A DNA stretch of 64,000 nucleotides. Origin: Calamus simplicifolius. Lineage: Eukaryota > Streptophyta > Magnoliopsida > Arecales > Arecaceae. Numbering within the stretch: position 1 is the stretch's first letter; every line of letters starts with the position of its first letter. A program made the translations under genes and the position numbers. Below, in pieces: positions 46,328 to 57,482 of this stretch. The notes below the pieces were generated by a model. That model saw nothing but the letters and a program-made list of their open reading frames with translations. It had not been told where the DNA came from and ran no database searches. The stretch is from the NCBI GenBank assembly GCA_900491605.1, contig UESW01003903.1, forward strand, positions 353,923 to 417,922. The letters run 5' to 3'.

Positions 46328-48900
46328 TCATTCTAATGGACCACAAACTCCTAATTCTCCTCTAAGATAACAAAATCTTTCTTCACTTAGGGGTTTTGTA
46401 AAAATGTCAGCTAATTGTTCATCAGTACAAACACAATCAAGACAAATGTCATTATTAGCTACATGTTCTCTAATAACATGATATCTAATTTCAATGTGTT
46501 TAGTTCTTGAATGTTGGATTGGATTTTTAATCAACTTTATTGCACTAGTGTTATCACATCTAATTAGTTTTTATCAAGTGTTATACCATAATCTTCAAGT
46601 TATCGCTTAATCCAAAGGATTTGAGCACAGCAACTTTCAGCTGCAATATATTAGCTTCAGCAGTTGATAATGCAACTCAATTTTGCTTTTTGCTAAACCA
46701 AGAGATTAAGTTACTTCCTAAAAATTGGCATGCACCACTTGTACTTTTCTATCCAATTTATAACCAACATAATCAGAATCAATATATGCAATCAAATTTA
46801 ATATTGAGTCTCTAGAATACCATAATCATACATTTTTAGTTCCATTTAGATATCTAAGAATTCTTTTTACTACAATTAAGTGAGATTCTTTAGGTTCAGA
46901 CTGATATCTAACACATAAGCAAACAACAAACATAATATCAGGTCTATTTGCAGTTAAGTAAAGTAGAAAGCCTATCATACCTCTATAATTTTTTTGATCA
47001 ATAGGCTTACCATCTTCATCTTTATCTAGTTTGCATGAAGGACTCATTGGTGTTCCAAGAGGTTTGCTTGTTCCATACCAAACTTTTGAGAAATTTTTTG
47101 TGTACTTTGTTTGGTTGATGAAAATTCCTCTCTTTGTTGTTTGATTTGAAGTCCTAGGAAGAAGTTGAGTTCTCCCATCATGCTCATCTTGAATTTACCC
47201 TGCATTAACTTAGCAAATTCTTAATACAAAAGATTGTTAGTAGCACCGAATACAATATCATCTACATAAATTTGTAATACTAATAAATCTTTATCTTTTC
47301 TTTTCAAAAATAGGGTTTTATCAACATTTCCTCTAGAAAAATCATTTTCAATTAGAAATTTGCTTAATCTATCATACCAAGCTCTAGTGCTTGTTTTAAA
47401 CCATAAAGTGCTTTGTGTAATTTATAAACATGATTTGAAAATCATGATCTTCAAAACCCGGTGGTTGTTCTACAAAAACTTTCTCATTTATAAAACTATT
47501 CAAAAATGCACTTTTAACATCCATTTGAAATAAATTAATGTTCATATGATATGCAAATGCAAGTTATAGTCTTATTGCTTCTAATCTAGTAACAGGTGCA
47601 AAAGTTTCATCAAAATCTATTCATTCTTCTTGATTATATCCTTTTGCAACTAATCTAGATTTATTTCTAATTACTATGCCATTTTCATCTAATTTATTTC
47701 TAAATACCCATTTAGATCCTATAACAGAATGACCTTTGGGTCTATCAACTAAGGACCATACATTATTCCTAGTAAATTGATTTAATTCCTCTTGCATAGC
47801 TAAGATCCAATTATTATCTTTTTCAGCTTCTTCAATAGTTTTGGTTCTATGTGAGACACAAATGCAAGATGATTATTGATGTTTCTCATTGATGATCTAG
47901 TTCTTACTCTTAGAGATGGATCATCTATGATTAAATCCTTAGGATGACCAGAAGCATATCTCCAATCTCTAGGTAGATCTACATCATTACGAGTAGTATC
48001 AATAACATCATTTTTAGGTGAGTCATCATCTTTAGCTTCTTGTTCATGGTCTGAAGATACATATATATTCAATTTTTAATATCTCTTTCAAGCAAAATTG
48101 TATCTTCCTCATCATCAATCTTCTCAGAACTTGATGCTAAAGACTCATCAAATACTACATGAATTGATTCATCTACAATTAAATATTCTTGTTAAATACT
48201 CTATATGCTTTACTAGATGTTAAATAACCTAAAGATGTTCCTTTATCAGATTTGGCATCAAACTTTCCAAGATTGTCCTTACCATTGTTATGAATAAAAC
48301 ATCGACAACCGAATGCATGAAAATAACTAATGTTAGATTTCCTATTATGCCATAGTTCATAGGGAGTTTTCTTAAGAATTGGCATAATTAAAGCTCTATT
48401 AAGGATGTAACATGCTGTGTTTATAGCTTCCGCCCAGAAGTACTTTGGGAGTTGGCTTTCACATAGCATGGTACGGGCCATATCTTCTAATGTTCTATTT
48501 TTCCTTTCTACGACTCCATTTTGTTGTGGTGTTCTAGGTGCAGAAAAATTATGATGAATACCATTTTTAATACAAAATTTTTAAATTGATGATTTTCAAA
48601 TTCTGTTCCATGATCACTTCTAAGAGACACTATGGTGTTGTTTTTCTCATTTGTGACTTTCTTAAAAAATTTCAGGAATATCGAGAAAGTCTCATCTTTG
48701 TGAGCCAAAATAAAACCCAAGTATATATAGAGTAATCATCTACTATCACAAGTTCATATTTCTTTCCTCCTAGACTGGTGGTTCTAGTAGGTCCAAAAAG
48801 GTCTATATGTAGTAGCTCTAGTGGCCTAGAAGTGGAAACAATATTTTTATATTTGAAAGAATTTCTAGTTTGTTTTCCAAATTGACATGCATCACAAATT
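46328..48900 (-). pseudogene. Copia element 1 pol, C-terminal part (integrase, RT, RNase H), degenerate
   Basis: Fragments in order from right to left: integrase core with RSDHGTEFEN (near 48610) and ARTMLCESQLPKYFWAEAIN (48480); linker at 48072-47800; RT pieces at about 47800-47100; RT-RNase H connection RPDIMFVVCLCVRYQ (46930); RNase H end NPIQHSRTKHIEIRYHVIREH (46520). Many stops and frame changes separate them, and the RT active site is not in an open frame. Confidence 0.82.
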
Positions 48901-48916
48901 CTATTGTTTTCAAAAT

Positions 48917-49501
48917 CTAGTTTGGAAGACCTTTAATTAAATCCATTCTAATTAATTTTGAAATTAAGTGTGTGCTTGCATGACCTAATCTATGATGCCA
49001 TAGCCATTCAATCTCATTTACTTTAGCATTATCAGTAATTAAGCAATGATTACTAGTAGACAAAATGTCTAAATCAATTAAGTATACATTGCCATTTCTA
49101 TTTTCAACAAATATAATACTATTGTCAATGGGATTAGAAACAGTGCAAATAGAAGCTTCAAATGAAACTTTGAAACCTTTATCACACAATTGGCTAATGC
49201 TAATTAAGTTATGTTTTAAACCAACAACATATAAAACATTTTCTATAAAAGTGGATGGAGTTATTTGAATTTTACCAAATTCCATGATTTGGCCTTGGCC
49301 ATTGTCTCTAAAGGTAACAACTCCTCTTCTTTTATCTTTAAGGGTGATGAATTGATCCTTGTCACCCGTCATGTGTCTTGAGCAGCCACTATTAAGATAC
49401 ACTTTCGTTTTGATCCTTTGGCTGCAAGACACTCCTGTAAGATAATCAAATCTTATGTTTAGGTACCCAAGCTTTCTTGGGTCCTTCATGGTTAATAGCA
49501 A
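48917..49501 (-). pseudogene. Copia element 1 protease and pre-integrase
   Basis: An open segment of 194 codons with the aspartic protease region, in which the active-site triad reads NSGCSRHMTG instead of the DSG normally found (GAT/GAC to AAT). The pre-integrase motif WLWHHRLGHAS follows near residue 167. Loss of the catalytic Asp would abolish protease function. Confidence 0.85.
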
Positions 49502-49727
49502 TAAAGATTGTTCCTTTTGGAACCCATATTTTCTTGCCTTTAATATTTAAATTCTTATTAGTTTTTCTAAAATTGCATTCATAAGATTTATGTCCTTTTT
49601 TATTTCAATGATAACATGAAATATCATTTTTTTTACAAAAAAATTATTGACATATTTTTGTTTCATGTGTGGTTTATATCCTAAACCAGCTTTATCAAAT
49701 ACAACTCTTTAATTACTTAAAACAAAT

Positions 49728-50979
49728 TTAGTTTTCTGAGCTATATGTAAATTTATCAACAATGTTCTTATGCTTATCAATTTCTTTCTTCAAATTAATA
49801 TTTTCATTTGAAATTGATTCCTTTTCTTTTAAAACATTTTCATTTTCAGATTTTAGATTTTTAACCTCAAGAATTAGTTCATTTTTCTCTTTGAGAAGAT
49901 TTAGGTTTTCAATTTTCAAAGATTTGTTTTTCATTCTCAAAATCTTAAAATCACTAACTAACTCATTGAAAGCATCATATAATTCATCAAATGTAAAGTC
50001 ATCATGGGCTTCGGAATTTACCTCATTTTCGTCGTCTACCATGAAGCATATGTTTGCAACCTCTTTTTGTTCTTCTTCAGATGAAGACTCTTCACTATCA
50101 CTCCAAGTTACAACATAGGCTTTTTCTTCTTCTTGTAATCCTTCTTTAGTTGAGGACATTTAGATCGAAAATGCCCCAACTTTTTGCATTCATAACATGT
50201 CAAGGGTTCTTTCTCTTTATCTTTTTTTTTTCTTTTCTCCTTCCATTTTAATTCCCAATTTCCTTTTATGGAAGGGTCTCCTTCTTTGCATAAACTTTCT
50301 AAACTTCTTTGCAAGGAGAGCTGTTTCATCATCATCATCTTCTTCTCACTGCTGCTTATTTCCTTTTCTGCAGCCTTAAGTGCTATGGTTCTTTTCTTCT
50401 TGACTTCTTCCTCTTGATGCTGCTTCATTGTCAGCTCATAGGTCATTAAGGATCCAAGTAGCTCCTCCAAAGGTAGAACATTCAAGTCTTTGGATTCTTG
50501 GATTGCAGTTACTTTTGCTTCCCATGTTCTTGGAAGAGATCTAAGAATTTTACGCACCAATTCAGAATTAGTATAAGTCTTACCAAGACTTTTTAAACCA
50601 TTAACAATATCAGTGAATCTAGTGTACATGCATGTGATTGATTCAGTTTGTTCCATGCTAAACAATTCTTATTTGTGCACTAGAATGTTAATTTTGGATT
50701 CTTTTACTTGGTTAGTACCCTTATGGGTAACTTCTAGTTTATTTCAAATTTCTTTGGCTAAATGCAAGTAGATATTATGTTGAATTCATTTGCATCCAAA
50801 GAACAATATAAAACATTCATGGCTTTTGCATTGAGATAAGCCATTTTTCTATCATTCTCATTCCAATCCCTTTCGGGCTTAGGAACTATTGAACCATCTA
50901 CAATGTGTGTGGGTGTACTAGGTCCATTTGTAATGACACTCCATAATTCATAATCTAAAGCTTGAATGAAAATCCTCAA
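49728..50979 (-). pseudogene. Copia element 1 gag
   Basis: Pieces: RIFIQALDYELWSVITNGPS (50979-50758); the central gag domain ending LRSLPRTWEAKVTAIQESKD with a zinc knuckle CYECKKLGHFRSKC (50665-50108); and an acidic plus coiled-coil C-terminal part (50159-49728) that overlaps in another frame. The domain order matches the gag of copia element 2 at 52865. Stops near 50755 and frame changes break it. Confidence 0.85.
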
Positions 50980-51124
50980 TCTCGCTTTTCAATATGAATA
51001 ATTAGAGCCATTAAACAGAGGTAGCCTATTAGTGGATTGACCTTAAGCAAAAGATGATCCAGCTTGTGTTGCCATTTGTATCTTTAACTCTTGATCGTTA
51101 GATCAACTAGAAATGAGCACTAGC

Positions 51125-51136
51125 TCTGATACCAAT
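51125..51136 (-). other. Primer-binding site of copia element 1
   Basis: TTGGTATCAGAGC on the element strand, complementary to the 3' end of initiator Met-tRNA, two bases inside the LTR end at 51137. Confidence 0.85.
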
Positions 51137-51171
51137 TGTTGGCCCAGATGGCAATCCAAGAGGGGGGGGGG
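51137..51171 (-). repeat. Remnant of the 5' LTR of copia element 1
   Basis: Only the terminal 34-37 bases remain (TGTTGGCCCAGATGGCAATC then AAGAG and a run of G). The full LTR would be about 1.57 kb, as at 41693. The next base starts copia element 2, and the missing rest is not found on the far side of that element. Confidence 0.85.
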
Positions 51172-51309
51172 TGTGTTGACCCCAGATTGATTTTGATGAT
51201 TACAAAATAAATTAAGCAATTCTAAGATTGATACAGGTAAGTTCGGTCGCCTTGCAAGTAAGTATCTTCATGCAAAATTGACTGATAAGAAAGTACTTCA
51301 TTTAATTTG

Positions 51310-52215
51310 CTTTGAATATGATTATTAGCCTTGGAGTTAACTGGTTAGTTAGCTTGTTAGTCTATTTAGCTAACTGGCACGACTTTCAGCTAGCTGAAAA
51401 AGTTTCACAGTGTATGGGCCGAACCATCTTGCATTTTAGCTAGCTATCTAGTTAGCTTGTTAGCTAGCTGAAGTTTCTTCAGCTAACTAAAACACTTGTC
51501 TCAGTAAGATGGCCGAACGTCCCTTTATTTCAGCTATCTGGTGAGTTCGTTTGTTAGCTAGCTGAAGCTCTTTCAGCTAACTAAGGAACTTGTCTCAGGT
51601 GCCTGGCCGAACGTCCTTTTATTTTAGTTAACTGGTGTTAGCTAGCTGGAATTCCTTTAGCTAACTAAAAATCATGTCACAGTGGTTTGGCCGAACACCC
51701 TTCCATTTTAGCTAGCTGGCTGGATGTCTTGTTAGTTAACTGTAACTCCTTCTAGCTAGCTGACGTTTCTTTTAGTTAACTGCTTAGCTAACTATTTCAT
51801 CCTGAGCTAACTGGTTAGCTAACTATTTTTCACAGGGAATGTTGCAGCCGAATGGATTTAAATTTTAGTTAACTGGAGAGCTAGCTGCCGATTGGCTAGT
51901 TAGCTGGAGAGTTAGCTACTTTATTCAGTCAACTGGCTGCCTTTTTGCTCAGTTAGCTGGAGAGCTAACTAAGCTGGACGGATAGCATAGTATTTTTGCT
52001 TCTAGTTAGCTCGTGAGCTAACTGGCCATTCTTTAGTTAGCTATTCAGCTAACTAGCTATCCTATCTCTCTCCTACAGCCGTTTGGATTTCAAATGGAGT
52101 TAGCTGGCGAGTTAGCTGCCGAGCTAACTAACATGCTGCCTCATATTGTTTCTTTTGTTATGACCTCTCTGGTTAGCTAACTGATTAGCTAGCTGGGGGT
52201 TATTATTTTACTCTT
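51310..52215. repeat. AGTTAGCTAACT word array in U3 of copia element 2 (5' LTR)
   Basis: Several tens of copies of AGCTAACT, its complement AGTTAGCT and the related AGCTAGCTG, often as mirrored pairs. They sit in a loose higher-order repeat of about 85-110 bp that also holds GGCCGAAC (near 51418, 51523, 51609, 51692). It lies upstream of the TATA box. No coding potential. Confidence 0.85.
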
Positions 52216-52481
52216 GGACGATTGCATTCATTTCTCAGCTACCTGAGCTTCTCTCTTTCAGTCCACCGCCGCCTAAAGAGTTTCTTTCTCTCTTTCTCTC
52301 TCTATTGCTATTTCAAGCTATAGTTAACTTTTGATTTTTGAATTTTTACAGTGCTCATCCTTCCTCAAATGGAGATCTGTATTCAATGCTTAAGGAAAAC
52401 ATGTTTAACGGTTATATTTTTTCCTGTTATTATTTCCATTTATTTCTTATGTATCTAACGGATATTTTCTTATTAGATGGT

Positions 52482-52489
52482 TATAAATA
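52482..52489 (+). promoter_or_regulatory. TATA box of copia element 2, 5' LTR
   Basis: TATAAATA followed by GCTGGGATTAG, conserved in the 3' LTR at 58636-58643. Confidence 0.65.
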
Positions 52490-52791
52490 GCTGGGATTAG
52501 AAGCACACCTAGACGACGATTTTTGAAAAGAAATTTCAAAGAGAGAAAAATCCAAGAAAAGAGCCTCCATTGAATATTTGTTGAGTGGATGTAGGTGCTG
52601 AGTTTGGCACCGAACCATTATAAACTCCTGTGTTTTGTGATTGCTTTCTTTTCTGTTGATATTATTCTGTGCACTTCACTTCACCACCGCAAATCTAAAT
52701 TAGGGTTGAAAGCACATTCATCTGCATAGCTATTAAATTTTTAAATAACCCAATTCACCCCCCTCTTGGGTTACTACATCTGGGCAACAAG

Positions 52792-52803
52792 TGGTATCAG
52801 AGC
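52792..52803 (+). other. Primer-binding site of copia element 2
   Basis: TGGTATCAGAGC, complementary to initiator Met-tRNA, two bases after the LTR end. Confidence 0.92.
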
Positions 52804-52864
52804 AGCGTGCTCTTGATTTCTATAGCTTTGATTAGCTTGGAGCCAAAGATCAATAGTAATCCCA

Positions 52865-54426
52865 ATGAATTCCATGTTGATTGAGGGACAATCAACTAAT
52901 AGACCACCTTTGTTCAATGGAACAAACTACACATATTGGAAAGCACGAATGAAAATCTTCATTCAAGCACTAGATTATGATTTATGGGGAATCATAATTA
53001 ATGGACCTCACACACCCACTATTATGATTGAAAATGTCAATATTGCAAAACCTGAATCTGAATGGGATGAGCAAGATAAGAAATTAGCTCAATTAAATGC
53101 TAAGGCTATGAATGTTCTTTATTGCTCGCTTGATGCAAATGAGTTTAATCGCATATCTACATGTATGTCTGCTAAGGAAATATGGGATAGACTTGAAGTC
53201 ACCCATGAGGGTACAAATCAAGTCAAGGAATCCAAAATAAATATGCTTGTTCATAAGTATGAATTATTTAAGATGGACCTGCTGAAAATATTACTGATAT
53301 GTTTACTAGATTTACTGATATCATTAATGGTTTGAAAAGTTTGGAAAAATCTTATGCTAACAGTGATCTAGTTAGAAAAATCTTAAGATCTTTACCTAGG
53401 ACATGGGAAGCAAAAGTCACAGCAATTCAAGAAGCAAAAGATCTCAACAACTTATCACTTGAAGAGTTGGTTGGTTCTTTGATGACTCACGAACTTCAGC
53501 AACGACAACATATTGATGAAGATGATTCAAAGAAGAGAAGGACCATGGCATTGAAGAGTGCAACTCAAGAAGATGAGAGTGAAGAAACCACAAGTGATAG
53601 TGAGAAAGATGATGATATGGCACTTATTTCAAGAAAATTTAAAAGTTCATGAAGAAAAAGAGATTTGGAAAAAGAAAGCATTTTGTCAAAGGAGATCATA
53701 GCAAAGATAAGGAAAAGAGTGAACCTCCAACATGCTATGAGTGTAAGAAGCCTGGACACATCAGACCAGATTGTCCACTATTAAAGAAGGCATCTAAAAA
53801 ATAAAGAAAAAGGCAATGATGGCCACTTGGAGCGACAGTGAAGCTACAAGTTCAGAAAATGAAGAGAAAACTGAAGTTGCTAATGTTTGCTTCATGGCTG
53901 ATAATGATGAGGTAAGCCCTAACTTTTAGATGATTTTACTTTTGATGAGCTGCATGGTGCATTTTATGAACTGATTGATGATTTCACAAATTTAAGTTCA
54001 AAGAATAGGGATTTGAAAAATGAAATCAAAAATCTTACCATTGAAAAAGAAAAGTTTTCAAAGGATAATGAATCATTGTCAAAACAAAACCAAGATTTGA
54101 AAAATGAAGTGAATAAATTAAAATCAATTGTTGATAGATTTACACTAAGCTCAGAAAAATTAGAAATGATTTTAAATAGTCAAAGAGCTGTTTACAATAG
54201 AGCTGGTCTTGGATACAATCCTCTTGAAAGACAAAAATTTCTAAAAAATATTTATGAGCATGCTGATGATTCTACTAAAATTACATGTTTTAAATGCGGA
54301 AAAATTGGACACAAAGCTTATATTTGTCAAACACAAAAGATAAGAAAAATATGGATCCCAAAAGGAACCATTTTGACTAACCCTAAAGGACCCAAGAAAG
54401 CTTGGGTACCTAAGAACAAAAATTGA
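52865..54426 (+). pseudogene. Copia element 2 gag
   Basis: Starts MNSMLIEGQSTNRPPLFNG at 52865, the usual gag opening. The gag domain continues to about 53340, then changes frame (FTRFTDIINGLKSLEKSYAN from 53302). A further change near 53640 leads to a first zinc knuckle CYECKKPGHIRPDC (about 53733-53775). After an acidic stretch and a stop near 53928, a coiled coil (54013-54170) and a second knuckle CFKCGKIGHKAYIC (about 54292-54333) follow, ending at 54426. Two knuckles flanking a coiled coil suggest a long SIRE-type gag. At least three frame breaks. Confidence 0.85.
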
Positions 54427-55640
54427 AATTGTGTATGCAGGTGTGTCTTGCAACCCGAGCAATTAAAAGACAATGGTACTTGGACAGCGGGTGCTCAAGA
54501 CACATGACCGGTGATGAATCACAATTCATCACTTTGGAAGCAAAAGATGGAGGTGTTGTTACTTTCGGTGATAATGGCCAAGGAAAAATAATTGGCATTG
54601 GAAAAATAGGTATCACACCTCATGCTTATATTGATAATGTTTTGCTTGTGAAAGGACTGAAACACAATTTACTTAGCATTAGTCAATTATGTGACAAAGG
54701 ATTTAATGTTACATTTGAATCATCCTTATGCATTGTTAAAAATCCTGCTAATGAAAACATGAAATTTGTTGGTCAAAGGCATGGTAATGTATACATTGTT
54801 AATTTAAATGATTTGCATGATCAAAATATTGATTGCCTAGTTGCTACTAATAAAACTGATAATAGTTGGTTATGGCATCGTAGGCTAGCTCATGCAAGCA
54901 TGGATTTACTATCTAAATTAATTAAAAAGGATTTAGTACATGGTTTGCCAAAACTTGTTTTTGAAAAAGATAAGATTTGCAATGCTTGTCAATTTGGAAA
55001 ACAAACCCGAGTTTCTTTTAAATCAAAGAATTTTGTTTCAACCACTAGACCTTGGAGCTCTTGCATATGGATTTATTCGGTCCTACAAGAACCACTAGTC
55101 TAGGAGGTAAAAGATACGGTTTTTATTATTGATGATTTCTCGCTTTACATGGGTTTTATTTCTATCTAGTAAAGACGAAGCATTTTCAGCATTTCAAAAA
55201 TTATTTAAAAGAATTACAAATGAAAAGAATTCTTCGTTTTGTCAATACGAAGTGATCATGGAAAAGAATTTGAAAATAAATCTTTTGAAGAATTTTGTAA
55301 TGAAAATGGAATTGAACATAATTTTTCTGCACCAAGAACACCACAACAAAATGGAGTAGTTGAAAGAAAGAATAGAACATTAGAGGAAATGGCGCGTACC
55401 ATGTTGTGTGAAAGCAATCTTCCTAAATATTTTTGGGCAGAAGCTATTAACACTGCATGCTATATTTTAAATCGTGCATTAATCAGACCTGTTTTAAAAA
55501 AGACTCCGTATGAACTTTGGAAAGGAAGAAAACCTAATATAGTTATTTTCATGTCTTTGGATGTCGATGTTTTGTATTAAATAATGGAAAATCAAACCTT
55601 GATAAATTTGACGCTAAGTCTGATGAAGGAATTTTTCTCG
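54423..55640 (+). pseudogene. Copia element 2 protease and integrase
   Basis: Protease with an intact DSGCSRHMTG (about 54484), pre-integrase WLWHRRLAHAS (about 54862) and zinc-finger part CNACQFGKQ (about 54980) in one frame. The integrase core is broken near 55060 and 55215, then SIRSDHGKEFEN (55240) and PQQNGVVERKNRTLEEMART (55345) carry the later catalytic residues. Frame changes near 55100, 55240 and 55570. Confidence 0.85.
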
Positions 55641-55954
55641 GATATTCTTTACATAGTAGAGCTTTTAGAATATTCAACAAAAAGACTTTAGTAGTTGAAG
55701 AATCAATTCATGTTATCTTTGATGAATCTAATGATCTTCCATCAAGGAAGGGAAAAGGTATAAATGATGCAGATGACATTGAAGATCAATTCAAGGACAT
55801 CACATTAAAGGACAAGAACGATACACAAGAGGTAAGTGAAGAAGGGAACGCTGACCTACCTGAAGCCTCACAAGGTAATGATGAATTAGAAAGAGGATGG
55901 AGGTATGTTCTTAGTCACCCTAAAGATCAAATTATTGGTGATCCTTCTCAAGGA

Positions 55955-57376
55955 GTGAGAACTAGATCATCATTTAGAGATGCTTGTAATAATTTAGCAT
56001 TTGTATCTAAAATTGAACCTAAATGCTATGATGATGCTAAAGATGATATTGATTGGATTAATGCCATGCATGAGGAACTTAACCAATTTGAAAGAAATAA
56101 TGTTTGGACTCTTATTGAAAGACCACATGATCATCAAATTATTGGAACTAAATGGGTTTACAGAAACAAATTAGATGAACATGGTAATATAATTAGAAAT
56201 AAGGCAAGATTAGTAGCTAAAGGTTATAATCAAGAAGAGGGAATTGATTTTGATGAAACTTATGCCCCTGTTGCTAGATTAGAAGCTATTAGATTACTTC
56301 TTGCTTATGCTTGTTATATGGATTTTAAATTATATCAAATGGATGTTAAAAGTACCTTCTTGAATGGATATATTGCTGAACAAGTTTTTGTGGAACAACC
56401 ACCCGGATTTGAAAATCATCTGTTTCCAAACCACGTTTTCAAATTAAACAAAGCTTTGTATGGTTTGAAACAAGCGCCCCGGGCATGGTATGAAAGATTA
56501 AGCAAATTCTTGATTAGTAATAATTTTATTCGAGGAACTATGGATACAACTTTATTTATTAAAAGGCAAAATAAAGATATATTAGTTATTCAAATCTATG
56601 TTGATGATATCATATTTGGTGCCACTAATGAATCTTTGTGCAAAGACTTTGCTAAGCTTATGCAGGAGAGTTCGAGATGAGTATGATGGGTGAGCTGAAT
56701 TACTTCCTCGGACTTCAAATTAAACAAAGCAAAGATGGGATCTTCATAAGCCAATCTAAATATACCAAAGAAATGATCAAGAAGTTTGGCATGGAGACAT
56801 CCAAGAGTATCGGTACCCCTATGAGCTCATCATGTAGACTTGAAACTTATAATTCTGAAAAATCTGTTGATTTAAAATTATATAGAGGTATGATTGGATC
56901 TTTGTTATATTTAACTGCTAGTAGACCAGATATCTTATTCAGTGTTTGCATGTGTGCTAGATATCAAGCAAATCCTAAAGAATTACACTTGCATGCTGTT
57001 AAAAGAATATTTAAATATCTAAATGGAACAATAAATTTAGGTATATGGTATAACAAACAATCTAGCATTGACTTAATAGGATACACTGACTCAGACTTTG
57101 CTGGATGTAAATTAGATAGGAAATCAACCACTGGAACTTGCCAGTTTCTAGGTGTTAACTTAATTTCATGGTTTAGCAAAAAGCAAACTTCAGTAGCACT
57201 ATCTACTGCCGAGGCCGAGTATGTTGCAGCTGGGAGTTGCTGTGCTCAAATCTTATGGATTAAGCAACAACTAGAAGATTATGGTATTAAACAAAAAGCC
57301 ATACCTATAAAATGTGATAATACAAGTGCAATTAGTTTAACTAAAAATCCTATTCAACATTCCAAAATTAAATGGT
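55955..57376 (+). pseudogene. Copia element 2 reverse transcriptase and RNase H
   Basis: RT in one open frame 55955-56680 with WTLIERP, LVAKGYNQEEGIDFDETYAP, the first catalytic Asp in YQMDVKSTFLNG, and YVDD (about 56598-56610). A one-base frame change at about 56676 leads to the second frame, with GELNYFLGLQIKQ, RNase H GYTDSDFAGCKLDRKSTTG and STAEAEYVAA. Coding stops after NPIQHSKIK (about 57370), where an inverted segment begins. The RNase H C-terminal end and polypurine tract are missing from their normal place. Confidence 0.88.
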
Positions 57377-57470
57377 TGGATCAAACATCCCTAATTCTCT
57401 TCTGATTTCATAAAATTTTGTTTCATCAAGTGGCTTAGTAAAAATATCAACAATTTATTTTTTAGTATTT
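57371..57470 (-). other. Inverted end of pol in copia element 2
   Basis: This piece reads backwards relative to the element. Its minus strand encodes DIFTKPLDETKFYEIRRELG, the normal C-terminal end of SIRE-type pol, with stops upstream. About 25 codons that should link it to NPIQHSKIK are absent. The following 3' LTR lacks its first 30 or so bases and the polypurine tract. A local inversion with flanking deletion explains all three. Confidence 0.8.
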
Positions 57471-57482
57471 AAAAATTTAATA

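Larger units (their letters stand above)
41693..51171 (-). mobile_element. SIRE-type Ty1/copia element 1
   Basis: Reads on the minus strand. The 3' LTR (41693-43260) inserted at ATCAT inside NOG1 copy B. Gag, protease, integrase, RT and RNase H fragments follow in Ty1/copia order from right to left, with an additional ORF between RNase H and the 3' LTR. The 5' LTR at the right is reduced to its last 34 bases (51137-51170), where copia element 2 begins. Gag with a coiled coil and zinc knuckle, a Met-tRNA-type primer site and the extra ORF suggest the SIRE/Maximus lineage. Confidence 0.9.
51174..52789 (+). repeat. 5' LTR of copia element 2 (about 1,616 bp)
   Basis: Starts TGTTGACCCCAG and ends GGGCAACA two bases before the PBS. 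TATAAATA is at 52482-52489. Compared with the 3' LTR it lacks about 375 bases between TTGTTGAGTGG and ATGTAGGTGCTG (junction near 52588), probably a deletion between short direct GAGTGG repeats. Confidence 0.9.

Noticed and set aside
52865..57405. Autonomous copia element 2
   Set aside because: Many catalytic motifs survive, but gag, integrase and RT are each frame-broken and the 3' end is inverted.
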